Source: Apostichopus leukothele
Taxonomy: Eukaryota > Echinodermata > Holothuroidea > Aspidochirotida > Stichopodidae
NCBI GenBank assembly: GCA_010014835.2
Contig: JAAAKB020000008.1
Span: 4,444,962-4,493,649 of the forward strand
Length of the DNA stretch: 48,688 bases
Reading direction: 5' to 3'
The notes under the pieces are model-generated. The model saw nothing but the letters and a program-made list of their open reading frames with translations, did not search any database and was not told the origin of the DNA. Both the position numbers and the translations under genes were made by a program. Positions 38,031 through 48,688 of this stretch are shown piece after piece. Each line of letters starts with the position of its first letter. Positions within the stretch are counted from its first letter, which is position 1.

Positions 38031-41018
38031 AGAAACTACTATGTAGTAGTAACCAAATCTCTGTATGATTTTACGGGTCAAAATCTAGTAGAATTTCTCT
38101 CTAAATCTACATGAAAGCTCAAAGATATTTCAGCCCACATATTAACGGAAGATTGCCTTTTCAGTAAAGAACAAGCATCTATGAAATTCTAGTTATACTG
38201 AGCAACCTTTTGTTGAACCAAACGCCCTTTGTCCTTGAAAGTGTGCTTCAAATTTATTTTGAAATTAGGTTGTCCAAAGCAAACAATTTCTTCCTTTGTT
38301 GGGTGCAGGCAACAGGGTTGTGTCATCCCTGGCTTGGCTGGAATCCAAACCGCAAGGTATGCTAGGCACAGATGCTAATAACACCCAGCATGAACTTTCA
38401 AAATCATTTCATGAGCTTAATGATGCTATGATGTGGTCTACAGTTTGCTGCGGAGTGCATATTCTTCTTGCTTATGTGCCATCCTGAGCCACGATCTCCC
38501 CCAAAACTTGTTAGAGAGTAGGGTTAACAGAGGGAATAATGGGCTAAGAGTTTGTGGTTAACTTGCACAACTTTAAATATCGCAGTTTTGAAGGAATGGC
38601 AAAGCATGCTGCTGCACTAACACAGAGTGATGCAGATAATGATATGTCTAAAACAACCTGTTTGAATAGATTTAGGATTCAAATGGATACATTAACCTGC
38701 ATACAAGGCATACATGTCCTATAAGAGGAGTATTACAAATAAAAACAGAATATGGAGGAACCTCACAAGCTAGTCAGTGAAGTCCTACAGACTTTAATAA
38801 CTGGCTAAAATGAACTTACACCTCTTGTAACATGAAAGTATGAAATGGTGAGAATCTAAACGTAGCTGGGATGCCCTCTATCCCCGAGACTTATACTTCC
38901 CAAATGAATGCTAGGCACTGAGATTTATCAAATGACACAAGTTTACTTCTTAATATGTGACAAAAAATTTGCCAACCCGGTTTTATAGTTTAAGGTGACT
39001 TTTTTTTTATCTTTCTAGCAGTCTAAAAGATGATGTTGGCTTACCTGGCTCAATCTACGACCAGAATCACAAGACAATATTACCAGAATTAGGCTTTGAG
39101 ATGAAATTACTTATGATAACTGTTCACCTAATCTTATCTACATTGAGTATTATCTAACAATGAAACAACAGAGAAACTTGAGAGCTTATTCTACAATTGC
39201 AACCATTTCTTCTTCCTGTTTATTTTGCTTTTAACGCCTTTATAACAAAAACCGCCAGTCCTTTCTCTATTTGTAATCCCCTGGATAGTATTATAGTATT
39301 CAGTATTTAAGCTACCTCCAATAGGTGAGAACGAGCATTTTCAGGAAAAAATGTGGAAAAGAATGTAACCATAACGTATTACTTACCACAAACGATGTGC
39401 CATATTTTACATTATAAATATGCTAATTTTATACGGAGAGTGAAAAAGTGTCTGCCTTGTCATTTTTTCTGATATTCCCACGACCACTAAATATCCCTGT
39501 CAGTCCCACAATTTCCTGAAATTGTTTCACCTCAAGAGGTACCAGAGATTATATTGTCATCACATATTTAAACGGAATTAAGAACTTCCTGTAGTTCAAA
39601 CAAACAGGCCTATATCTATGAAACCATTCACAACTCAATAAATGCAAAGTTCTGGTGAACTATGAATTCTATAAACATATGATTAGTCAAAATTATTGCT
39701 GTTTGAGAGAGTCCTTAACATTTGGAATATGCTTAGTACTTCACAGGGTTACCAATGCATCAACTTTGTACATTTCTCCTATGTCACCTAATAAGTTTAT
39801 GGTCACCAGTTTATACCCTCCTAGAGATCATAGCAGTTTAGTCAAATTTGTCAGAAGTGGCTAACACATGATGAAGTCTGCAACCATAATGGACATCCCA
39901 CTTCTAGCAATACAAAAATATTGTAACAATTTCTGTCACTACATCTATAGATGATCAGATAATGGTTGACCTGTTGTTAAGGTCAACTGGTGAAAATTGA
40001 TAAACTGACTTCAGCTCACTGTCGTTATTTATTGGTCAGAAGGATATCACCTTTTAATGGTACATGCCAGATGTTACCTATCTTGAGATATCATGTTTAC
40101 AAGCTAGGGCATCAGATACACACACACATACATACACACACACCAACTTGACTGCATAGGTTACTTGCCTGCCTACTGCAAGTAACCGAAAACAACAACA
40201 GAGTGGTCTCTCAGCCATGCATTGAACAAGTGGGCACAAAGTCCAAGAATGCAGTAGATGGCTATGAACTTGGTAAGAACTTCTGGTTGCCATGGTGATA
40301 TCTAATAAATCATCCTGGATTACCAAACTGAATACATTTAAGACCCAGAACTGACTGATATATCTGCTAGTGATGCCAACTTTAATGTACTCTCAAGATA
40401 AACCAATGTGCATATTAAAACTGCATGCTGCATACTTGACGTTACAACAGGTTCAGATATCTCCACTATGGTACTACTAAATCTCCACCAACTCCACAAC
40501 CCCATCTGCGTTCTCTGCCTCCACCCCTCCCTCCCTCCCTCTCCTTAAGAATTTCCCCAGATTAGTACAAGCAATTAACATTGAAGCTGGATTAGTAATT
40601 TCTCTTGACGGCTACTCTGAAAGATTAACCTACACTAGAACATTTGATTAGTTGGATTCTGGCAAGCCACACACTCTATACCTTATTCTATTTTACAAAT
40701 ATGCCAAACATAGATCTGTAAAAAAAAAAGAAGCTAACTGTTAAGCTGGGTTTTATGTACCCTAATGTCACCTTAAAACCAAACTACTTTTTGATGTGGA
40801 AATATTTGGAATTAAAAATAAAACAACTGACCAGAATGATAAGATTGGCCCAAAACTTCCTTCTGTACTGTAAAATCAATCATATATCAAGGCAGCAACT
40901 GTAGTTTGCTTGCTGAGTGTAAGTTATCTAACCAAGTTGAGGATTAAGAATAAAATCCACATGAATGTTACATTATTTGTCAAAAAAAAAAAATAAAGGA
41001 GGAGGGGAGGAGAAGGGG

Positions 41019-41215
41019 TATTTCCAAACACTATGAATAATAAATATGGTGGCGCTATGTAAAATTAATTTATATAATCTAGATTTATTTTAATTCATCA
41101 CAGTATTATTTATACAACAAAAAAAGGGGGTATTTCCAAACACTTTGAATAATAAATATGGTGGCGCTATATAAAATTACATGCTATAATCTAGATTTAT
41201 CTCAAGTCATCAAAC
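41019..41215. repeat. Tandem duplication, 112-bp period
   Basis: TATTTCCAAACACT(A/T)TGAAT, AATAAATATGGTGGCGCTAT and ATAATCTAGATTTAT occur at 41019 and again at 41131. The second copy is truncated. Confidence 0.9.
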
Positions 41216-44200
41216 ATGTTTGCTACGCTTACTGCAGTCGTGTATCTCAAAAGCCCTAGTCCATTTGGCTCCTCGATAGGAAAGGTCAAAACCGTCTTAC
41301 TACAAAACTCACACTCGATGTGATATCAATGACCTGAAACCTCATACGAAAAGATGTAGTTCTGGTCCTATTGAAACAGCTTAATATGGTTTGGACATCA
41401 AAAGACACACGTTCATGTTTTGAGAAATAATTCATACATTTCAGGATAATGTCAGTGTGAGCGGCAGAGGTAAAAAGCAATTTTGAGACCCTCGGCTCAC
41501 CTGTCTGTCCACTAGATTCATATACTATGATGGATTTTTAGCTATCTGAACTTTAACCTCTGCACCTCCTTCCATGCAGAGGTATTTTCAAATTTCAGAC
41601 ACTTTCCAGGTATGTGGGTAATGAGGTCATATATATACTACCTACAAAAACATGAGGTAATGACAAATGGGTATGTGAGAGTCTTGTGTATTTGAGATGT
41701 ATGATATGGCACTGATAGATGTCAGATATGAGAGAAATATATAAGTCAAGGAGCGAAAAAAAAACATCTCAGAATCAACTCAAAAGTCATCCCAGACTGA
41801 TCGAATTGTATTGACCCTTTCTGGATGAAAGTGATGATACCACGTCATGTAATAACTCATGTAATAACTAGGAAACTGAAAATTACCTCCCGTGGTTATG
41901 TTTGGCTAGCTTTCAAATTTGAGATACTGAATGAAATGGTTTAAAAGGGGGAAAAAAATATATCTCGCAGTCTAAAGGAGACCTAATATGTTATTTCCCA
42001 GATAGTCAAGACCAATTAAAACACCACCCATTTAGAATTCTCATGCCCTCAAACGATACAATATTAACTGGTTAAATGCAATATTTATGAATTTCTCTTA
42101 AGCTATGATAGGAAAAAATCATGAGATATATGACAGAATGAGGCAGCTGTATGGAGAGATATCTTCTCTTTTCAATCGGCAAATGCATCAACAGATCAAT
42201 GGGATGGAGAAAATGTACTCTTACTGCGTGAAAGCCAACACATTGGCTTCATACCAATTGAATGATGTATAGTGCTTGACAAATCCCCCATAAGAGGTAT
42301 GAATAGGCTATACAGAAAGGTACAGCACACATACATATATGTTGTGTTAGGGTACAGATACAAACAACGAGCAGTCTAGTAGGATATATGTACAAGACAG
42401 TAACAAAAAGTTAAAACTTTCTGCACAACAACAACAAAAACTCAGAAAAACAGTTTAGGAAGATGGAGCCATGGAGGATTGACCATGTTTGAGCTATTTT
42501 TGCCCGCCCCCCAAAATAAAAAATAAACACAAAAATTCTTTGCTATTTGTGAAGGCAGATTTGGAAAAGAAATGATCTTTTGTTACATGCAAAGTGGCTT
42601 GAAGTGATGATGAAGTGTGAATGAGCTGAAAAAAGTGATAGTTTTGATTTATCACTCAAAAATGACAAAAATCAAAGGAAAATACCTACCACCTGAAAAA
42701 TAACAGTATTAAGTCAAAAAATAAAATCACCATAGTTGATCGCAACAACCTTTGTAGTTACAAAGAATCCATGCATGTAAATATGACATATCAAGGTGTT
42801 GGTTATGATAATATTAAAACTACCCACTACCGTGTCCAATCAAAACATGACGGGTTACTCGGGCATCACCTCAATCTACGTCATCACATGAAATGCAGGC
42901 AAATCGGTGCACCATTTACAACAAACAAGAAAAGGAATGTGAGTACATGAGCAATTTAAATGACCCTTCAGATGATGGAAGTGTGGCAGGAGAAAGATTG
43001 GTGAAGAAAAGTCCCACACTGAGAAACAAAAACCCACACAAACAAGAAGCATTCATTAGAACTGGAAAATCAGAACAAAGCCCTTTCCCTAGAACTTCAG
43101 TTTTCTTTTTCCCTTAATGAGAGCTATCTCTTGTTATTGGTGCAGGTAAATTACCAAAGTTGCAGCATCAATGTTTGTACATTTCAAACCTGCTGCAGAT
43201 CGACGCTAACATTTATTATTTACAGGACTTAACTGGTTCCTTCCTGGGGTTGGTCCGAAAAACTGTTACGGAGCTAGAGTACATAAACTTCGCAAAATTG
43301 TTCTTCCCTTTTTTCCTGACAAAATTTTATCACAAGCAGGAGACAAAATCAGCTTTAGTGAATTGTCTCATGGTTTTGTTTTTGAAAGCAACAAAATTAA
43401 TACAATAGCAGTCACCTTGGTAGCAATTTCAATTACTTTGACCCATACTTTGCAATAAAGACAAACAAAAACTATGAGAATTTTTCAACTGAGCATTCTG
43501 CCAAAACTTGCTGATCGGTTGTGATGATGCTGCAAACTAAGAGCAAACTAAAAGCATATTTTTTTTTATTTGGATATCAATGAAAAAATTGATTCATTTC
43601 TTTGCTTACTGAACGTGAATCCTGTTAGAGCGTAAACCTTTTACTGTTTGCAATGTCAATCCTAATTGTGAACTTCATCAAGCATAAGACCAAAAGGGAC
43701 ATGGTCCAAAAACACAGTCACCGCTCAATATTGCTTCTCACTAATTCTTGGAATAGGTCAACGTTTTTTAATGTGTGCTTTAATTAGACGTATTGTTTAC
43801 CATCGGTTAAGAGAACACTTCTTATGACAAATTCATTACGTATATTTGTTTGTTGTGGGACCCTTGGTCACATTCTGATTATATAGATGTTTTGATTGTC
43901 TTTAGCCTCCCCACCAGAGGTTTTAAGTCATGTCACAAACCGATAGATGGAGGACAGGGCTGGTAGGTGCAAACACTGGGAAGAACATGGCAGAGTGACA
44001 AGCAAATCTGCAATAACATGAAATCCGATCTCCTTGAATGTGTTAATAGTTTGTCATTAATTCATCATGTTATTCCATACATGTTACTGGAAGCACCATG
44101 ATAGACATATATATAGCTAGATTTGGGCATGATGGCTAAAGCAAAGCTCAGTGGTTAGTACATCAAGTGGTATATGGTGGTGTTAATACTATGAAGAGTA

Positions 44201-44548
44201 TGTTGTCTACTGTGTTAGGCTACATAAAACCACATATTATAATGGATTACATAGCTCAGTCAGCCCCCTTGAAAGAAACAAGTGGACACAACTAGAAAGG
44301 AATGTAGCCTTTTCGCTCACCCAACCCCTTCCTGACCCCATCCCCCACCCCCTTGCTTGAGTTGTCTCAGTTTCTAAAGAACCAAACATTTTTGCACTGT
44401 ACAATTAAAAGTTCTATAAAACCACAGCAGTAATTGAAGCAAACTTTGAATTCTAAAGAGCTTAAATTTTACCACAATTCAAAGCTGATTAGTTTCAGTT
44501 CCTCTGTTTATTTTGCCACCGTGTAAGCTTCACCTGCAGCATTCCCAG

Positions 44549-44561
44549 GGGTCAAAGGTCA
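44549..44561 (+). promoter_or_regulatory. DR1-type nuclear receptor motif
   Basis: GGGTCAAAGGTCA is a direct repeat of the RGGTCA half-site with one base between, the consensus bound by HNF4 and RXR heterodimers. It lies 27 bp downstream of a KLC exon in the intron. A 13-bp match can occur by chance and there is no functional evidence. Confidence 0.3.
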
Positions 44562-44588
44562 ATGAATTGAATTGCTCATGTAACTCAC

Positions 44589-44801
44589 CCCTCTCCATTG
44601 GACGCCGATACTCACATCATCGCCCCCACCTAAGTCCCCCCTTTCATAAGATACGCTCTCAGCGCTACTGTGCCTGTTGCTACTGCTACGACGGTGATCT
44701 CGCTGTCGTTCTTTGGCAAGTGCTTCTGTGCGGGATACGTCCGTGGAGAGATCTTGTCCGAGGAGCTCTCTGACCTTAGTTTCTCTGACTACATCTACAG
44801 G
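44589..44801 (-). CDS. KLC: Kinesin light chain exon: post-TPR hinge
   Basis: This 213-nt exon (71 codons, phase 0 to 0) follows TPR6. It starts PVDVVRETKVRELLGQDLST, continues through a charged stretch and a serine/arginine-rich stretch (RRSSSNRHSSAESVSYE), and ends DDVSIGVQWRG. The vertebrate counterpart ends EEVSMSVEWNG, and the sea urchin version, from memory, shares VRETKVRELLGQDLSTDV. The segment is predicted to be disordered and rich in basophilic-kinase-like sites, a likely regulatory hinge between the TPR domain and the tail. The acceptor is strong (CCCCCTCCTCTCTTATCATCCAG) and the donor is GTGAGT. It is more GC- and CpG-rich than the surrounding introns. Sea urchin KLC has an alternative insert directly after this exon. 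Confidence 0.96.
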
Positions 44802-45280
44802 CTGGATGATAAGAGAGGAGGGGGTACACTACAGTAAATCAAATCCCGTACAGATGAGCAATATCATGAATGTGTCAACAACAACTTTTCTTCAAAACTT
44901 TTTTTTTGCTCTGTATTTCAAACTTCTTTATCCCAGAGACTTTAATAGTCAACTTAAAAGAGAAAGAAAGTATTGAAAGAGAGGGAGAGCGCAAAAAAAA
45001 TCCCATCACCATTTGATCCCAGCATGGAAAAAGTGGACATGTTGGGACATAAATGAAAAACCTAAGCAATGCAACCTTTTTGAAAGTTTAAAGTGATAAA
45101 CAGACAAATATTGGACAACGTTTAAATCACAATGAAAAGCAAAAGAGACAAACACAAGTACAAAAGGATGGTAAAGGCAAATGGAATTGTGTACATTGCT
45201 ATTAATACTGCACGAGCTGCTCTGGATAATATGCACCCAGCTAGTTTTGTTATTTTTCCCCCAGAGCCACAGATACTTAC
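44802..45280 (-). other. KLC intron, 479 nt
   Basis: Bounded by GTAAGT and a strong pyrimidine tract plus CCAG. Nothing else of note apart from a short run of Ts and As. Confidence 0.9.
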
Positions 45281-45389
45281 ATTTTTTCGGGATTTTTGTG
45301 CACATTCTTCTAATATTTCGGCTGCTTCGTACTTCCCTTGTCTTCGGTAGAGGGCCCCCAGATTTTTCAGGGTGGTAGTCACCGTGGGG
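45281..45389 (-). CDS. KLC: Kinesin light chain exon: TPR6
   Basis: This 109-nt exon contains the last tetratricopeptide repeat of KLC. After completing the serine codon it reads [20 protein letters not shown] followed by [29 protein letters not shown] is nearly invariant across animal KLCs and identifies the gene on its own. TPR repeats form the superhelical groove that binds cargo adaptors. The acceptor has a CTCCTTCCT tract before GTAG and the donor is a consensus GTAAGT, leaving phase 0. The exon lies 841 nt downstream of the preceding one. Open frames on the opposite strand here are shadows. Confidence 0.98.
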
Positions 45390-46230
45390 CTACTTCAGTA
45401 GGAAGGAGAAAAGTGAGCCAAATTGATTCTGGGAAGTTCACGGTTGTGATTTTACTCAACCACATCCACGATGTTTGTAGTTTGATAGAAAAATTGGCAG
45501 AGAAATCTGTGAACACTCAGAATGGACCTGAAAAAAGTTCTTGACTAAGTGGAAACTACTCTTGTCTGGTTTGGTTTTCCAGCTAAATTATCCTCATAAG
45601 AGATCATACAAGTTGCTTATGTTGCCTGCTTGCTATGAAGAGATGCTTGTCAGTATATTTTACATGCAATTAGAAGAAACTACACATAGGACTACTACAA
45701 AGAAAGTCATCTTTGGCTCTCCAATTAAAACACCTTCAGTGATTACGACAATCACAATAGCATTCAGCTATTTTGAGTGTGAACAATACGTACTGTCATG
45801 TCATTAGCTTCATTTCCTAGAGTTGTGTGCATAATTACAAACTGAAATCTCCAACTAGAAAGTATCCCAAGAATGAGTTTTAATAGTGAATTAATGCTGG
45901 CCATGTAGTACCTACCGTTGTAACCAATGTGTTGACAATGCCTCTCACATAAATTTCCTCCGCAATAAAGACACATGAAAAGCCAATTCGGAACAAGCTT
46001 TGCCCTCTCTGCACTAACTGGTCAAAATTTTGTAATGATTTCGAAGATTTTCACTGATAGTTTGATGGTAACAATTCGTATAAACACCATTCTTCTTGTC
46101 TTTTAAATGAATGTGTTATGAAAATGACTGAATCACAAACACTACCTCTTTACCACAAATCCCTACCTTCTTAATGTTACGTCTTATTCTGAAATAACAG
46201 TTCACATTGATATAAAGGAAAGTGCAATAC
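45390..46230 (-). other. KLC intron, 841 nt
   Basis: Bounded by GTATTG and GTAG on the minus strand. I looked for a microexon able to add RSRSS between VDS and PTV, as I remember for sea urchin, and did not see one. A cysteine-rich open stretch near 45930-45976 has no usable pyrimidine tract. Confidence 0.85.
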
Positions 46231-46298
46231 CTATCCACCTTAGCTGCCTTGTGCCAGCCTCCATACTCTCCATATGGAGCATTGTCTCTGAATTTACC
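46231..46298 (-). CDS. KLC: Kinesin light chain exon: linker before TPR6 (first KLC exon seen here)
   Basis: KLC is the cargo-binding subunit of cytosolic kinesin-1. This 68-nt exon reads GKFRDNAPYGEYGGWHKAAK and then VD plus two bases of a serine codon. The Y-G-E/D-Y-G-G-W-H/Y-K core is a KLC signature found between TPR5 and TPR6. On the minus strand the acceptor is a T-rich tract ending in TTTTACAG and the donor is GTATTG. The exon ends two bases into a codon; the next exon supplies C, giving AGC = Ser. As I remember the sea urchin protein, it carries a short extra RSRSS-like insert at this junction; here the direct join reads VDSPTV, as in vertebrates. Upstream exons (coiled coil, TPR1-5) were not found between 46299 and 48688 and should lie beyond the window. 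Confidence 0.95.
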
Positions 46299-48688
46299 CT
46301 GTAAAATGAAACAAAAGTTATGAATGGACTACTAGATACACAAGCTGAATAAGAAAGGACAACTGACCAAACAGAACCCTTACAAGTCCCCTTACTGGAA
46401 GAGAAGTCCCCTTACTGGAAGAGAAGTCCCCTTACTGGAAGTGAAGCCACTCTTACTGGAAGAGAAGTCCCCTTACTGGAAGAGAAGTCCCCTTACTGGA
46501 AGAAAAGTCCCCTTACTGGAAGAAAAGTCCCCTTACTGGAAGAGAATTCCCCTTACTGGAAGAGAAGTCCCCTTACTGGAAGAGAAGTCCCCTTACTGGA
46601 AGAGAAGTCCCCTTACTGTAAGAGAAGTCCCCTTATTGGTAGAGAAGTCCCCTTTCTGGAAGAGAAGTCCCCTTACTGGAAGAGGAGTCCCCTTACTGGA
46701 AGAGAAGTCCCCTTACTGGAAGAGAAGCCACTCTTACTGCCATATGTCCCCATATGTCCTTTCAACCAATGGTGTATTGTAAGGTGTAACACCACATCTA
46801 AATGTACACCACAAAATTGACTAGTTTTGGATATATTCACAAATGACAACACTTGCCTCTCTCTCTCCTCTCCACAAACACACTTCCTACTCCACTTTTA
46901 CTTTCAGCCCTGTATCCTTCACTTCCTAAACATACCACATATAAACAAATCAAAAGAGGTTACATAGTCATAATACACTCTACAGAAATGACAATACCTT
47001 ACAGTGTGGTTTGTAGTAACTGTAGAGTCTAAGCAATTATTTCCACCCAAAGTGACAATAAAATGACTAATAATTCATTCCTGGTGGTACATCATATAAA
47101 ATTCTGTACATGTACATTGCAAGTATTAAGTAATACAATGTAATCAAATTACTTGTTGAAGCTTGGCGAGAGCAAATATGGCTTTATGGATACTGCACAA
47201 ACCTGATTGGTTAATACATGAGATGTTCAATTATTATTTTTTGTACCACAATGATGTAATTGATATTGTTGAAAACACAATACGTATTATTATGACAGAA
47301 AAAAAAGAGTTCATATATCCGGTTATAACATGTATCTTACCCCTATGTCTGTTATCTTGAAGCAAAGTTGATACAAAAGCAATCAAAGTTATGTTATGTG
47401 CTTAACATAAACCTAAGATGACTACCGAGAACTACGAAACAGCCTTTCTGAAACACCAATAATGATATGAATGTCCTCCTTCTCAATTGAGATATTAGGG
47501 ATTGTGTTAAGTGACTTCAAGCAGAGAAAGCATGAGAGTATTTTATAAATTGAAGAGATGATCACATTGATCATAATGCAAGAAAAGACAATAGTCAAGA
47601 CAAACTTAGACAAAATGGAAACTCAAAAACCCAACCAAACGGAAAAAAAATACATATATAAAGTACTGCTCACAGACAACAGAGACATTAAATGTACTAA
47701 ACCACAGTTGACCAACACCAACAGTTTATAACGACTAGTTAAACAGATAAGGAAAATTGATAAACATATATATGTACATTTTCTTTTTTCCTTGTCAAGA
47801 AGTAAAACAGAATGTCCAATGATGAGATACTTTATCAAATTGATAAAATGAACAAGAATTTAGCAAACTTGTTCAGAGCAAACAAACCTAATACAAAGAG
47901 TAAAAATACTTCCAAGAGGCATAAAATGCAGCTTAGTATGTGCATGGCATACAATGGTTAATGAAAAGTGACAAAGCAACAACTTGCTGCATAGGTGGTT
48001 CTCTTCCGATGTTTCTCTGGGTGTTATTGGACTTTGAATATCACACATTGTCAGAATTAGTGAGAACATAAATATATCACTACAACAATCTGATCAAGAC
48101 TCTTCCTTCCATCTTACTAATTCATTGTTCGGGAGAGGTGATCATATTTTTTGGAAACAATCTTTTCTAACATAGCACAATGCTTCCAAATCAAGGAAAG
48201 AGACAAATATGAAACAATCTGATCATATGAAACAAACAAAAGTGAACAGCATTAGAGATGGATAGTCATAAACTCCAGTCAAAGTATTGATAATGTTCAA
48301 GCTTACAATTATCTACCAGGCATGAATGTTTTGACACTACTTGTTGGTTTGCATGTATGTATATCTCTGCTGGATGTTAAAAGCAGCTGACTTTGTCAAA
48401 CTTTCCTAAGCATGGCTTAAAGCAGCACTGAACATGTGCCTGCATGGCATGAATATATGAGCACAACTACACTATAAGAGCTTATTACAACAGAGTTACA
48501 AACAGATGATGAAACCGCATCACAGCCTATTGCATTTCAGAACAAACATCGACTGGTACATCTATGAATATAACAATGTCAAGCAAATGTGCCTTTCCTT
48601 ATCCTACTTTGCACACAAGAATCAAGGACGGAAAGTGGGAGGGGGGGGGGGGGTTGGTAAGTGGTGGAGGAGGCCACAGGGGGAAGTG
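46299..48688 (-). other. KLC intron (3' part of an upstream intron)
   Basis: No exon was found here on the minus strand; in particular I do not see the KPIWM-containing segment that should precede GKFRDN. It holds the 20-mer array at 46385-46740, AT-rich sequence and a G run at 48641-48653. The open frames here are short and unrecognised. Confidence 0.7.
46385..46740. repeat. 18-copy 20-bp minisatellite
   Basis: The unit is AGTCCCCTTACTGGAAGAGA. Units 4 and 18 carry the variant GCCACTCTTACTG. Because 20 is not a multiple of three and the unit has no stop in any forward frame, a 113-codon open frame (46441-46782 plus) runs through it and reads as a 20-residue periodic protein. That frame is a by-product of the repeat, lying in a KLC intron on the opposite strand. 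Confidence 0.95.

Larger units (their letters stand above)
35699..44588 (-). other. KLC intron, 8.9 kb
   Basis: It holds the 26-mer array (37764-38030), the 112-bp duplication (41019-41215), a DR1-like site (44549-44561), CA and A/T simple repeats, and a candidate 12-nt microexon at 43621-43610. I looked for a cassette like the sea urchin insert (RSRSIPAGYVEIP, from memory) by eye and found none. Several donor-like sites (39041, 41484, 43430) have no open exon in phase. Confidence 0.85.

Noticed and set aside
38302-38348. Plus-strand exon-like segment with TGGGTGCAG acceptor and CAAG|GTATGC donor
   Set aside because: No recognisable peptide and no partner exon in either direction; a single pair of good sites is expected by chance.
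45930-45976. Cysteine-rich minus-strand stretch followed by GTAGGT, between two KLC exons
   Set aside because: No acceptor tract, and inclusion would interrupt the conserved VDSPTV join.
46441-46782. 113-codon repetitive open frame
   Set aside because: It is the read-through of a stop-free 20-bp minisatellite in a KLC intron.
1-48688. Virus-derived elements, tRNA, rRNA and CRISPR arrays
   Set aside because: Reading the translated frames and scanning for LTR pairs, reverse transcriptase, integrase or capsid signatures, tRNA B-box patterns and regularly spaced palindromic repeats gave nothing supportable; the tandem arrays have no spacers.

Overview
The window is animal nuclear DNA. It is AT-rich and dominated by introns, with many short tandem arrays, homopolymer runs, a 100-N assembly gap and short non-autonomous DNA transposon remnants. 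The one gene I can read with confidence is the 3' half of a kinesin light chain (KLC) gene on the minus strand. Its residues match the sea urchin KLC as I remember it, down to the closing RRQSGNF. That points to an echinoderm, though probably not a sea urchin, because the spacer residues differ.

Six coding exons join in frame with consensus splice sites: 46298-46231, 45389-45281, 44801-44589, 35698-35580, 16211-16166 and 14593-14507. Together they give 642 nt, or 213 codons plus a stop. They encode the linker before the last TPR, TPR6, the serine/arginine-rich hinge, the basic amphipathic segment, the MKRASS segment and the C-terminus. The N-terminal coiled coil and TPR1-5 must lie beyond 48688. 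The introns are about 0.84, 0.48, 8.9, 19.4 and 1.6 kb, so the tail is spread over 30 kb.

The most interesting part is the tail's apparent isoform switchboard. A further exon-like segment at 20472-20412 has a very strong acceptor and exactly the same entry and exit phases as the MKRASS exon, so the two look mutually exclusive. The donor of exon 35698-35580 overlaps an in-frame TAG and has AATAAA motifs shortly downstream, which would allow a short isoform. Two weaker candidates are at 26329-26281 (alternative end) and 43621-43610 (12-nt microexon).

Layout: 1-13.3 kb is downstream flank with transposon ends, degenerate satellites (2.57-3.0 kb and 4.06-5.16 kb), a TIR element at 5648-6030 and a CCAAT-rich patch near 1.36 kb. 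About 13.3-14.5 kb is the probable KLC 3' UTR, which carries its own tandem array. From 14.6 to 46.2 kb are the KLC introns, with arrays at 25.2, 33.75, 37.8 and 41.0 kb and a TTAA-ended element at 28.7-29.1 kb containing the assembly gap. From 46.3 to 48.7 kb is an upstream KLC intron with an 18-copy 20-mer array. I found no tRNA, rRNA, CRISPR or virus-derived coding region, and no second convincing protein gene.
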